The translations under genes and the position numbers were made by a program. Below the pieces are notes generated by a model. It was not told the origin of the DNA. It saw only the letters and a program-made list of their open reading frames with translations, and did no database searches. Positions 36,775-44,345 of a stretch of 64,000 nt of DNA are shown here, in pieces. The first letter of the stretch is position 1; the number at the start of each line of letters is the position of its first letter. Source of the stretch: a bacterium (lineage in GTDB: Bacteria > Desulfobacterota > Deferrisomatia > Deferrisomatales > Deferrisomataceae); NCBI GenBank assembly GCA_027021615.1, contig JALUTY010000077.1:41102-105101 (forward strand). Reading direction: 5' to 3'.

Positions 36775-37662
36775 ATGGACACCCCCCGGTTTCGAAGCCT
36801 CACCGACGACGAACTCGTCGACCTGCTGTACACCGCAGCGGACCGGCTTCCCCGCGAGGCGGTGGACGAGTTCCTGCGCCGCTCCCGGCGGCTGCTGCCC
36901 CGGCTCGCTGAGATCGTGGCCGACAAGCGCGCATGGACCCAGCAGCTGCCCGAGTGGTGGGCCGTGGTCCACGCCACCTACATCCTAGGCGCCATGGAGA
37001 CCGAAGAGGCGCTGATCCCCCTGCTCACCGCCCTGCGGTGGGCCGACGCGTTCGACTGCGACTGGGTCACCGAGGACCTGCCCAGCATGTTCGGCCGGAT
37101 CGGCGAGGCGGCATACGGCCCCCTCATGGCCGTGGTCCACGACCCCACGGCGGGCCCCGGGGCCCGGTCGGTGGCATTGGCCTCGACCGTGGCCGCGGCC
37201 CTGGGGGGCCCCCGGCACCGGGCCGAGGTGGTCGAGACCTCGGCCCGGATCTTGGCCGATCCGGCCGAGCCCCTGTACCTGCGGCAGACCGCGGCCAACA
37301 TCCTGGTGGACCTCAAGTCGGGCCGGCACCGGGATCTCCTTCTGGCCTTCGGCCGCGAGGAGGCCGCCCGCCACCGAGACGATCCCGAGTACCAGGGGGT
37401 GTTCTACGAGTGGGAGGTGGACGAGCTTCTGTCCGACCGGGCCGGCAACGCCGGCCTCGACTACTACCGGCGGGACTGGCTGGCGTTCTACGACCCGGAG
37501 GAGATCGAGAAACGCCAGGAGAGGTGGCGACGGGAGGAACAGGAGGCTGCGGAGCGCGAGGAGTCCCCGCCCGAGCGACCGGCCCGGCCGGACTTGGGCG
37601 CGCCGTGCCCCTGCGGCTCGGGCCGGCCCTTCGGCCACTGCTGTTATCTGCGAATGCATTAG
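36775..37662 (+). CDS. SEC-C motif protein, DUF1186/HEAT-like
   Basis: This 295-residue cytoplasmic protein consists of alpha-helical repeats over residues 10-240 (helix pairs such as AWTQQLPEWWAVVHATYILGAM and EEALIPLLTAL) and a short acidic linker. A C-terminal zinc-binding SEC-C motif CPCGSGRPFGHCC follows. The combination resembles DUF1186 proteins. The ATG follows the aminotransferase stop by 7 nt without a ribosome site, so translation is probably coupled. SEC-C motifs mediate protein or ribosome contacts in SecA, but the partner here is unknown. Confidence 0.82.
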   Translation: MDTPRFRSLTDDELVDLLYTAADRLPREAVDEFLRRSRRLLPRLAEIVADKRAWTQQLPEWWAVVHATYILGAMETEEALIPLLTALRWADAFDCDWVTEDLPSMFGRIGEAAYGPLMAVVHDPTAGPGARSVALASTVAAALGGPRHRAEVVETSARILADPAEPLYLRQTAANILVDLKSGRHRDLLLAFGREEAARHRDDPEYQGVFYEWEVDELLSDRAGNAGLDYYRRDWLAFYDPEEIEKRQERWRREEQEAAEREESPPERPARPDLGAPCPCGSGRPFGHCCYLRMH

Positions 37663-37664
37663 AA

Positions 37665-37757
37665 AGGCTGGGAAGCCCCTCCGCTAGAGACTAGAAATTA
37701 GAGAAATCTGAGGGGCCAGGAGACCGACGACCGGCGACCGTAGACCGACGACCGAAG
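37665..37757. repeat. Reverse-oriented composite heptamer repeat
   Basis: Between two convergent genes lie an octamer remnant (37667-37678), TAGTYTC heptamers read in reverse (GAGACTAGAAATTAGAGAAAT, 37684-37710), and GACCGAC heptamers in reverse (37720-37757: GACCGAC, GACCGGC, GACCGTA, GACCGAC, GACCGAA). It is the mirror image of the arrangement at 39891-40048, which lies on the other side of the Nudix/GGDEF pair. Confidence 0.75.
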
Positions 37758-38183
37758 TTACAAGCCTTCCAGCCGGGGGCGTTCTCCCGTGGTCAGGTAC
37801 CGGCGTACGTCGGCCAGGATGCGGCCGTGGTCGAAGCACAGCGGGGGCAGGGCCTCCCACGGCCAGACCCGAGCCTGCCGGGCGTCGCTGCCCCCGCGGG
37901 GGGCGCCCTCCGCCCGGGCCAGGTACACGGTGGTGATCGTGTGGCGGCGGGGGTCCCGGCCGGGATCGGAGTAGGTGAAGAACTGCTCCTGGAGCCGGAC
38001 CTCCAGCCCGGTCTCCTCCCGGGCCTCGCGAACCGCAGCCTGCTCCAGCGACTCGCCCTCCTCCACGAACCCCCCCGGCAGGGCCCACCCGAACGGCGGG
38101 TTCCGACGCTCCACCAGCACGACCCCTTCCCCCCGGAGGATCACCACGTCCACGGTGGGCAACGGGTTGCGGTACCGGCTCAC
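37758..38183 (-). CDS. Nudix hydrolase
   Basis: This 141-residue hydrolase cleaves a nucleoside diphosphate linked to another group. The Nudix box is intact: [23 protein letters not shown] (residues about 35-57). The N-terminal [12 protein letters not shown] and the C-terminal [12 protein letters not shown] resemble ADP-ribose/NADH-type Nudix enzymes; the substrate is not certain. The GTG start overlaps the GGDEF stop (GTGA), so they are translationally coupled. Confidence 0.9.
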   Translation of the reverse strand: MSRYRNPLPTVDVVILRGEGVVLVERRNPPFGWALPGGFVEEGESLEQAAVREAREETGLEVRLQEQFFTYSDPGRDPRRHTITTVYLARAEGAPRGGSDARQARVWPWEALPPLCFDHGRILADVRRYLTTGERPRLEGL

Positions 38184-39871
38184 CCCTGGGCTTCCTTCGT
38201 GCGCTCGTTGACGGCCGCGAAGAACTCCTCGGCGTTGGTCCCCTCGGTCCGTCGGTACTCCGCCCACCCCGCAGCGAAGCGCAACTGGCCCGCCGGAAGC
38301 GCCTCCTCGCCCGGATAGGGCTCCTCCTGGAGGGCCGCTAGAAGGTCGGCCGCCCGCTGGCGGGTGGCCTCGGCGTCGGCCCCCGGCATCAGCACGGCGA
38401 AGGTGGAGCCGAAGCACCGACCGATCACGTCCTTGGGCGTGCTGCGCTCCCGGATGATCTCTGCCACCCGTCGCAGAACATCGTCGCCGTGTTTGTGGCC
38501 CAAGCGCTCGTTGTACTGGGCGAAGTTGTCGATCCGGACCACCAGCAGCCCCAACGCGGTGCCGGCCAGCCGGGCCCGATCGATCTCGCCCTGGAGCAGC
38601 TTCTTGAAGTGGAAGAAGGTGAACAGCTGGGTCAGGTGGTCTGTGACCTCCAGCTCGTCGGCGTAGAGCTTGAGCTGCTGGTACAGCCGGGCGTTCTCGA
38701 TCGCCACCGCTGCTTGGCTGGTGAACAGCTCCACGGTCTCGATCACCTCCGTGGGGATCGGCCGCTTGCTGATCTGGTTGTCCACGGCCACCACCCCCAC
38801 GCAGTCGCTCTCGACGATCATGGGGATCACGATGAAGCTCCGGCTGCGCAACGCCCGGATCTCGTCGTAAGGAGGCTGGAGCCGCAGGTCGGGGGGCAGC
38901 TCCCGGGCGTTCTCCACCCGGTAGGTGCGTTTTTGTAGGAACGCCTGGGCGATCACTCCGCCCCCCGGCCCCAGGGGCAGGCGGATCTCTTCCGGCGGCT
39001 CGTCCTGGTTGCCGAACGCCCCCTTGCACTCGAGCACCGTGCGCTCCGGGTTGGGGAGAAACAGGAAGATCCGATCGAGCCCCAGCACCTCATGGGCCGC
39101 CCCCAGAATGGTGCGGATCCGGTCCTCCAAAGCCAGCGTCCGCTGCATGCCCACCGAGACCTCGTGGAGCTTCCTGAGGTTCCGGTTCGCCGCCTCGACC
39201 CGGCCCAGCAGGTCCAACCGCTCCCGGTAGAACGGCTTGATCACGAACGAGATGGACAGGGCCGTGCTGAGCAGTATCGAGAGCCCCAGCACCCCGCAGG
39301 TCAAGAGCACGTACTTCTTGAGGCTGGCCGCCACGCTGCTCGAGGAGGCGTAGGGCTCGTCCACGGCGACCACCCACCCCCGGTCCGGAAGGACCCGGAA
39401 CGCCACCATGCGGGGCTCTCCGAACAGGGTGGCCAACCCGATGCCCTCCTCGTAATCCCCCACCGCGTCGGCAAGCCGAAGGCGGTTCCCCTGCCCCCGA
39501 TCTCCTAAGGACTCCAAAGGTTTTCGGGCGGACAGCAGCTCCACCTCGAGCCCCCCCAGGCCCTGGGCCTCCCCCATGGCCGCGGGGGCTGCGATCACCC
39601 GCCCCTCCCGGTCGAGTACCCAGGCCGCCCCGGCTCGACGCAGCCGGTTGCGCAGCACCACCCGGGACAGGTCGGACTCGGTCGTGGACGCCCCGGCCAC
39701 CTCCTCCACGATCCGAGCCAACTCGGCAGCCTCGGCCCGAAGCCGGGCCTTCACCTCGTCCTCGCTCAGCTTCGTGACCACCGCGCCCACCACCAACGCG
39801 GCCAAGGCCACGATGGCGGCGGACACGAGGATCAGCCGGACCCCCAGGCCCGTGGGAACCTTCTCGCCCAT
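38180..39871 (-). CDS. Membrane sensor with GAF domain and degenerate GGDEF domain
   Basis: This 563-residue protein has two membrane helices (about 12-34 and 190-212) with a periplasmic sensory loop between them. A GAF domain (about 245-400, ending ENARLYQQ) and a C-terminal GGDEF-fold domain (about 410-555) follow. The GGDEF signature is replaced by RCFGSTF (about 483-489). The usual metal-binding D-x-D...N-N segment reads [19 protein letters not shown], so some elements remain. Loss of the GG(D/E)EF residues predicts no diguanylate cyclase activity; it may bind c-di-GMP or a partner instead. It starts after AAGGGA and is coupled to the Nudix gene. Confidence 0.9.
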   Translation of the reverse strand: MGEKVPTGLGVRLILVSAAIVALAALVVGAVVTKLSEDEVKARLRAEAAELARIVEEVAGASTTESDLSRVVLRNRLRRAGAAWVLDREGRVIAAPAAMGEAQGLGGLEVELLSARKPLESLGDRGQGNRLRLADAVGDYEEGIGLATLFGEPRMVAFRVLPDRGWVVAVDEPYASSSSVAASLKKYVLLTCGVLGLSILLSTALSISFVIKPFYRERLDLLGRVEAANRNLRKLHEVSVGMQRTLALEDRIRTILGAAHEVLGLDRIFLFLPNPERTVLECKGAFGNQDEPPEEIRLPLGPGGGVIAQAFLQKRTYRVENARELPPDLRLQPPYDEIRALRSRSFIVIPMIVESDCVGVVAVDNQISKRPIPTEVIETVELFTSQAAVAIENARLYQQLKLYADELEVTDHLTQLFTFFHFKKLLQGEIDRARLAGTALGLLVVRIDNFAQYNERLGHKHGDDVLRRVAEIIRERSTPKDVIGRCFGSTFAVLMPGADAEATRQRAADLLAALQEEPYPGEEALPAGQLRFAAGWAEYRRTEGTNAEEFFAAVNERTKEAQG

Positions 39872-39890
39872 GGTATTCCCTTCCCAGTAA

Positions 39891-40048
39891 CTTCGGTCGT
39901 CGGTCTACGGTCAACGGTCCTCGGTCTGGGGCCTTCGGCCCGCTGGGCAGCCAGGGGGCCTTGAGCCTGATGGAGCGTGTGCCACCTAACGGGCCAGGCT
40001 ACCCGGAATTTCTCTAGTTTCTAGTTTCTAGTCTCTAGTCTCTCGCTT
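39891..40048. repeat. Composite repeat: CGGTCGT heptamers, GTGGAGCG-like block, TAGTYTC heptamers
   Basis: Heptamers CGGTCGT/CGGTCTA/CGGTCAA/CGGTCCT at 39891-39928. A CCTTCGGCCCGCTGGGC block and a TGATGGAGCG...CCTAACGGGCCAGG block at 39932-40006. About five TAGTYTC units at 40013-40048. The order is the same as the pieces near 12531-12665 and 21110-21440. Confidence 0.75.
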
Positions 40049-40070
40049 CTGCCTCGCGGCCCACCAGGGC

Positions 40071-41621
40071 TCACATCTGGTGGCATCCGGCACAGCCCCC
40101 CGGGACCGTGGCCATCCGGTCGCTGTCCGAGCCGTGGGGATCGTGGCAGGTCAAGCAGGTCAGGTTCCCGTTCGGATCCAGCCGCATGCCCGGCACGAGG
40201 AACTTGGGCGGACGACCCACCGGGTGTTTGTGACGGGCCAAGGTCTCGTCGTCGTGGCACCGCCGGCACAGGGCCTCTCCGACGCCCTTCAAGAAGTACC
40301 TGGGGTTGTCCGACGAATGGGGGTCATGACATCCGGAGCAGTTCCCCTCCGCAAAGGGTTTGTGAAGCACGAACCGGTTCATCTTCTCCTTCATGTTTTC
40401 ATGGCAGGACAGGCACAGGTCCCCCTGGGGGAGCCGCAGCTGGAACTTGAACGGCGAGCCGTGGGGGCTATGGCACACCGTGCAAAACCCCATGGCCACC
40501 GGCCCGTGTACATTGGTTCGTGTGAACTGGGCCCGGATGTCGTCGTGACAGGTGAAGCACAGGTCAGCCCCCTGGTGCAGCAGCTCGTACTTGTGCGGCT
40601 TGCTCGTGAAGTCATGGCAAGGGCTGCAGCCTCCAACCGGAATCGGGCCGTGGACCCAGGTCTGGTCGGTAAGGTACCCGTGGCACCGAAGGCAAAAGGT
40701 GGTGATCACCACCACCTCGCCCCCACCCTCGGGCTCCATCTGGTGACACCTGCGGCACCGGTCCTCGTGGTCCGGGGTGTGGAACTGGAACTCGGGGAAC
40801 GGCGACTGGAGCCCCTCGCCCATCATCGGCTCCCGAAACAGCACGATCGCCAGGTTCCCCTCTCCTCCGTCCTCCTCCGGGTATCGGATCTCGATGTAGT
40901 TGGACCCCAGGCTCAGCGGGGTGCGCACCCAGAACATCTTGCCGTAGTTCTTGGCCTCCCTCTCGCTTCCTCCGTTCAACCGCAGGACGAACGGCCCCTT
41001 GCGCCCCCCCGTCAGCCCCACCACCGAGATGGAGTCCTGGTAGGTCTTGGTGAAGTTGTCCGGCGTCAGAAGGACGACATTCTCCGTCGGCGCACCCGTC
41101 TGGCCGGCGGTGGCGTCCTCCTCCACCACCCGGCGTACGGCCTCCTCCAGCTCGTTCCAGCGGCCGTCGTTGTACCCCACCACGGTCTGGGCGACCCGAC
41201 CTTCACGATCCACCAGCACATAGGTGGGCAGCGTCGTCACCCCGAAAGCGCGGCTGATCTTGAGGTTCAGGTCCAGCACCACGGGGAACGACAGCATGTC
41301 CTTGAACTGGCCGTAGAATCGGCGCACCCGCGCCACATTGTAGGTGTCCAGATTGATCCCCACCACCCGGAGCTTGCCGGCGCCGTAACGGTTCTGCAGA
41401 TTCACCAGGCGGGGGAGGGACTGGATGCAGCTCGAGCAGTAGATGGAGCCGAAGTCCAGCAGGATGGGGACCTCACCCAGGTAGTCCCGGAGGTCGAACG
41501 TCTCACCGGGCAGCGTCATTCCTGTGAAAGGCTGCACTTTCTCGGCCGAAAAGGCCGGCGCCCCAGCCGCCAGGAGCAGCCCCAGGCCCACCCATCCGAC
41601 GGAACGGCGCCACCGGCCCAT
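40071..41621 (-). CDS. Thioredoxin-like domain fused to a decaheme c-type cytochrome
   Basis: This 516-residue exported protein has a signal peptide (residues 1-26) and then a TlpA/thioredoxin-like domain (about 30-170) with active-site C-x-x-C in YCSSCIQSLP. A linker of about 100 residues follows, with beta strands (about 180-280). The last 230 residues carry ten CXXCH heme sites, first CRRCH, last CAGCH. They are mostly doubled-CXXCH type, often with CHDPH or CHSPH. It would pass electrons in the periplasm or at the outer membrane. The fusion of a thiol-disulfide domain to a multiheme chain is unusual. It starts 3 nt after the TlpA stop, with no strong ribosome site. Confidence 0.92.
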   Translation of the reverse strand: MGRWRRSVGWVGLGLLLAAGAPAFSAEKVQPFTGMTLPGETFDLRDYLGEVPILLDFGSIYCSSCIQSLPRLVNLQNRYGAGKLRVVGINLDTYNVARVRRFYGQFKDMLSFPVVLDLNLKISRAFGVTTLPTYVLVDREGRVAQTVVGYNDGRWNELEEAVRRVVEEDATAGQTGAPTENVVLLTPDNFTKTYQDSISVVGLTGGRKGPFVLRLNGGSEREAKNYGKMFWVRTPLSLGSNYIEIRYPEEDGGEGNLAIVLFREPMMGEGLQSPFPEFQFHTPDHEDRCRRCHQMEPEGGGEVVVITTFCLRCHGYLTDQTWVHGPIPVGGCSPCHDFTSKPHKYELLHQGADLCFTCHDDIRAQFTRTNVHGPVAMGFCTVCHSPHGSPFKFQLRLPQGDLCLSCHENMKEKMNRFVLHKPFAEGNCSGCHDPHSSDNPRYFLKGVGEALCRRCHDDETLARHKHPVGRPPKFLVPGMRLDPNGNLTCLTCHDPHGSDSDRMATVPGGCAGCHQM

Positions 41622-41624
41622 CGG

Positions 41625-42200
41625 TCACCGCCCCAGAGATTTCCGGATCTCGGCCTCCAACACATCCTTGTCCGTGAGCCCCACCTCGGCAAAGGCGATC
41701 TTGGCATCGCGCCCCACCAGGTACAGGGTCGGGGTACCCGCCACGCCGTAGGGGTCAGCCACCACGAAGGACTCATCCGGGGCCAGCTTGTCGATGAACA
41801 CCCGGAACTTGTACCCCTGCTGCTTCACAAGACCCACGATGCTCTTCTTCATCGGTTCACCGTCCAGAGCCACCGCGATCACCTCGAACCCCTTGTCCCG
41901 ATACTCCTCGTACAGGCGCTCGATCAACGGCATCTCAGCCTTGCACGGCTCGCAGAAGATCGACCAGAACACCAGCAGGTGCACTCTCTGCGGGGCCTCT
42001 TTCGAGAGCTGAAACGGGCGGCCCTCGATGTCCTCCAAAGTGAAGTCCGGTGCCTTGTCCCCGGGCTTGAGCATCTCGATGTCCCCGATCATGGGGATGT
42101 CGAGGGGGGTCATCTTTTTCTGTCCCGCGGTCGCACCAGGGCTCCAAAGCACCATCGTTCCGATCACGACGAGCAGAGCCTTTAGGGATTTCCGTGCCAT
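41625..42200 (-). CDS. TlpA-family thiol-disulfide oxidoreductase
   Basis: This 191-residue exported redoxin has a signal peptide (about 1-25), then the APDFTLEDIEG and VFWSIFCEPCKAEMP motifs of TlpA/AhpC-TSA proteins and a cis-Pro in GTPTLYLV. Such proteins reduce apocytochrome c CXXCH thiols or other periplasmic disulfides. The ATG at 42200 is preferred (GAGAGGGG upstream); the open frame extends 7 codons upstream. It lies between the NHL gene (30 nt) and the thioredoxin-decaheme gene (3 nt), so the three form an operon. Confidence 0.92.
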   Translation of the reverse strand: MARKSLKALLVVIGTMVLWSPGATAGQKKMTPLDIPMIGDIEMLKPGDKAPDFTLEDIEGRPFQLSKEAPQRVHLLVFWSIFCEPCKAEMPLIERLYEEYRDKGFEVIAVALDGEPMKKSIVGLVKQQGYKFRVFIDKLAPDESFVVADPYGVAGTPTLYLVGRDAKIAFAEVGLTDKDVLEAEIRKSLGR

Positions 42201-42230
42201 GGTCCCCTCTCCCGATCCCATCCGTACGGT

Positions 42231-43175
42231 TCACTGCCGTTTGAACTTGAGTACGCGCCTACCGGCCCGATCCGCCACGTACACGTCCCAGTTCCGCAAC
42301 ACGAAGAGCCCCACGGGCTCGAACGCCTCCCCCTCGGGCGACAGGATCTCGGCCATCCTTTCCCCCCGCCGGTTCAGAACCCAGATCTTCCCGCTCGTGC
42401 GGTCTGAGAGGAACATCCGGTAGAACGTAGGCTCTACCACAACGTCTCCCACAACCGCACCCTCGGGGAACCACGACGAGAGGTCGAGAGTCTCCTCCCA
42501 CTCGCCCTCCAGGTCGAACCGCTCCAGACGCCGCCATCCCCGGCTCAGCACCCACACCCCCTCCCGGCCTTCCGGAGTGTAAGCCACCCTCACCGGCTTG
42601 CCCAGATGATCACGCCGCCCCCCGGTGCGACGGTCCCACGAAGCCAGGAACGTGCCGTCGGGCCGAAACACCTGGATCCGCTCGTTGCCCGGGTCCGCCA
42701 CGTAAAGACGGCCACGGCGATCGAACGTTACGTCGGCTGGGTGCCGAAACCGTCCGTCGGCCCCTCCCAGACTCCCCAGGACGAAGGCCTCGTTCCCGGC
42801 CTCGTCCACCACCACCAGCCGATGGTTGCCGGTATCCACCACCCAAAGCCGACCGTCCGGCCCCCGGGCCAGGCGCTGGGGGCGCCGCAGACGCAGATCC
42901 CCGGAACCCCGGCTTCCCCCGAAGGTCCCTTGCCACCGGCCCGATCGGGCGAACCGCACCAACGCTTCCCGCTTCCGGTCCAGCACGGTTAGGGTACCGT
43001 CCCGATCCAGGTCCACGTCCACGGGCTCGCGCAGCTCGTTGCGGCCCCGGCCGTGCTCGCCGAATCCCTCCTCCACCCGCCAGGAGAGCTCTCGGGCCGT
43101 CGCGCTGCCGCCCCACAGGGCGAGGAGCACCAGCGCCAGACCGAGCGGGAGGCGCTTCGGAGTTCTCAGCTCCAC
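42231..43175 (-). CDS. Exported NHL-repeat protein
   Basis: This 314-residue protein has a signal peptide (about 1-26, WGGSATA). A six-bladed NHL-type propeller follows. The blades show the pattern L-x-x-P-x-x-(V/L)-x-x-x-x-x-G-x-L-x-V-x-D-x-x-x-x-R-(V/I) (for example LREPVDVDLDRDGTLTVLDR and RHPADVTFDRRGRLYVADPGNERI). It is a likely scaffold or protein-protein platform. GTG at 43175 is chosen because AAGGGA lies 8 nt upstream and a signal peptide begins there. Operon with tlpA and the cytochrome. Confidence 0.85.
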   Translation of the reverse strand: MELRTPKRLPLGLALVLLALWGGSATARELSWRVEEGFGEHGRGRNELREPVDVDLDRDGTLTVLDRKREALVRFARSGRWQGTFGGSRGSGDLRLRRPQRLARGPDGRLWVVDTGNHRLVVVDEAGNEAFVLGSLGGADGRFRHPADVTFDRRGRLYVADPGNERIQVFRPDGTFLASWDRRTGGRRDHLGKPVRVAYTPEGREGVWVLSRGWRRLERFDLEGEWEETLDLSSWFPEGAVVGDVVVEPTFYRMFLSDRTSGKIWVLNRRGERMAEILSPEGEAFEPVGLFVLRNWDVYVADRAGRRVLKFKRQ

Positions 43176-43192
43176 CGCATCCGTCCCTTCCG

Positions 43193-43445
43193 CTAGGATG
43201 CTAGGTGGCTGGGACGCTGGGAGGCCTGAACCCCCCCGGATTCCCACACGTTCTAGACATTGCCATGCCTTTTCGCCTCCACCTCATGGTCCAGGAGGCG
43301 TGGGTTTCAAGGGCCAGAATGCAGAAGCCGGTGGACAGGAAGAAGGCCCTTCGGTGCCCCGAGAGGATCTCCCCGGAACCCCAAACTACTTTTCGGGATT
43401 TCCTGTCTCCTGTCCGCTGAATTCCGGTTCCTGAAACCCATGCCC
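43193..43445. repeat. Octamer array and second full inverted heptamer element
   Basis: The gap 43176-43526 has no gene. An octamer array (43195-43230) is followed by a full copy (43303-43445) of the paired inverted element also present at 27198-27355: left GCCAGAATGCAG...GTGGACAGG, right CCTGTCTCCTGTCCGCTGAATTCC. The repeats separate the lipoprotein/barrel pair from the NHL operon. Confidence 0.75.
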
Positions 43446-43526
43446 TACCGTTGGCACTAAGGGCAGATCCGTACGGGTTCCATTTTCACAAACAGGCTGT
43501 CTCGCAGCTTACCGAAACTTCCGAGG

Positions 43527-44276
43527 CTACTTCGGCTTCACCTTGAGAAGAATCTCTTCCGTCTGCTTCTCGGGGGCCATCTCGGTCTCGGCCGGCTTGG
43601 CCTCTTCGGACGCCGGCGCACCCTCTTCCCCGGCCAGCTCCCGAGCCTTGGCCGCTTCCAGCATGCGCTGGACCTCGGCCTCCCGGGCCTTGCGGAACTC
43701 GGTATCCAGGCGGGCGACCAGGCGGGTCACCCCCCGGGCCGCCACGTCGTTGGGAGACGGGCCCTGGTTCACTCCGAGGATCTCGCCCAAGGTTGTGCTG
43801 GACTTGACATAGGTCCGGCCGCTCCAGAGTATGTCTCCGCTCTCGGTGTCCACCATGTTGACCTGGAGCGCGAACTCCACAATCTCCGAGTTCTCCTCCC
43901 GGCCATACACCAGGAGATCCCCCAGAATCAGGGCCTGGGCCTGGAGCTCCTCACCGATCTTGCGCACGATTTCCCGATCGAGCCCCTCGGTGTTTCGCAG
44001 CTTGAGCTTTTTCATGAGCTCGTTCACGTACCGGGGCTCCTCCACCTCCTCGAAGGTGCCCCGGTTCAGCAGCTCTTGCAAAAACAGGTCTCCCGCAACT
44101 TTGGGTGCCTGCGCCCCCTCCACCACGCTGTCGAAGGGCAGCACCGCGACCTTCTTGACATTTCCGTACTGGCGTTGGCCGGTGGGGGGCTTAACGTAGG
44201 TCTTCACCGACACCCCCGCGCATCCCATCAAGGTGGCCAGCACGACCGCGCCTGCCGCCCACAGTGTCCGACGCAT
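43527..44276 (-). CDS. Predicted lipoprotein, CsgG/GNA1162-like
   Basis: This 249-residue protein has a lipoprotein signal (MRRTLWAAGAVVLATLMGC, lipidated Cys19). The body has the pattern KKVAVLPFDS...AGDLFLQELLNRGTFEEVEEPRYV and ALILGDLLVYGREENSEIVEFALQVNMVDTESGDILWSG. This resembles CsgG/DUF799-type periplasmic lipoproteins, which often assist secretion or outer-membrane assembly. A charged Glu/Lys-rich coiled-coil tail (about 195-249) follows. GAGGAGGAGAC precedes the ATG. It follows the barrel gene by 69 nt, so the two are probably one operon. Confidence 0.82.
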   Translation of the reverse strand: MRRTLWAAGAVVLATLMGCAGVSVKTYVKPPTGQRQYGNVKKVAVLPFDSVVEGAQAPKVAGDLFLQELLNRGTFEEVEEPRYVNELMKKLKLRNTEGLDREIVRKIGEELQAQALILGDLLVYGREENSEIVEFALQVNMVDTESGDILWSGRTYVKSSTTLGEILGVNQGPSPNDVAARGVTRLVARLDTEFRKAREAEVQRMLEAAKARELAGEEGAPASEEAKPAETEMAPEKQTEEILLKVKPK

Positions 44277-44345
44277 GATGTCTCCTCCTCGTCTCTGGGG
44301 TCCTCGGGTTCCTTCGTCACACGCCGAGGAACTGGCGTCACCTTA

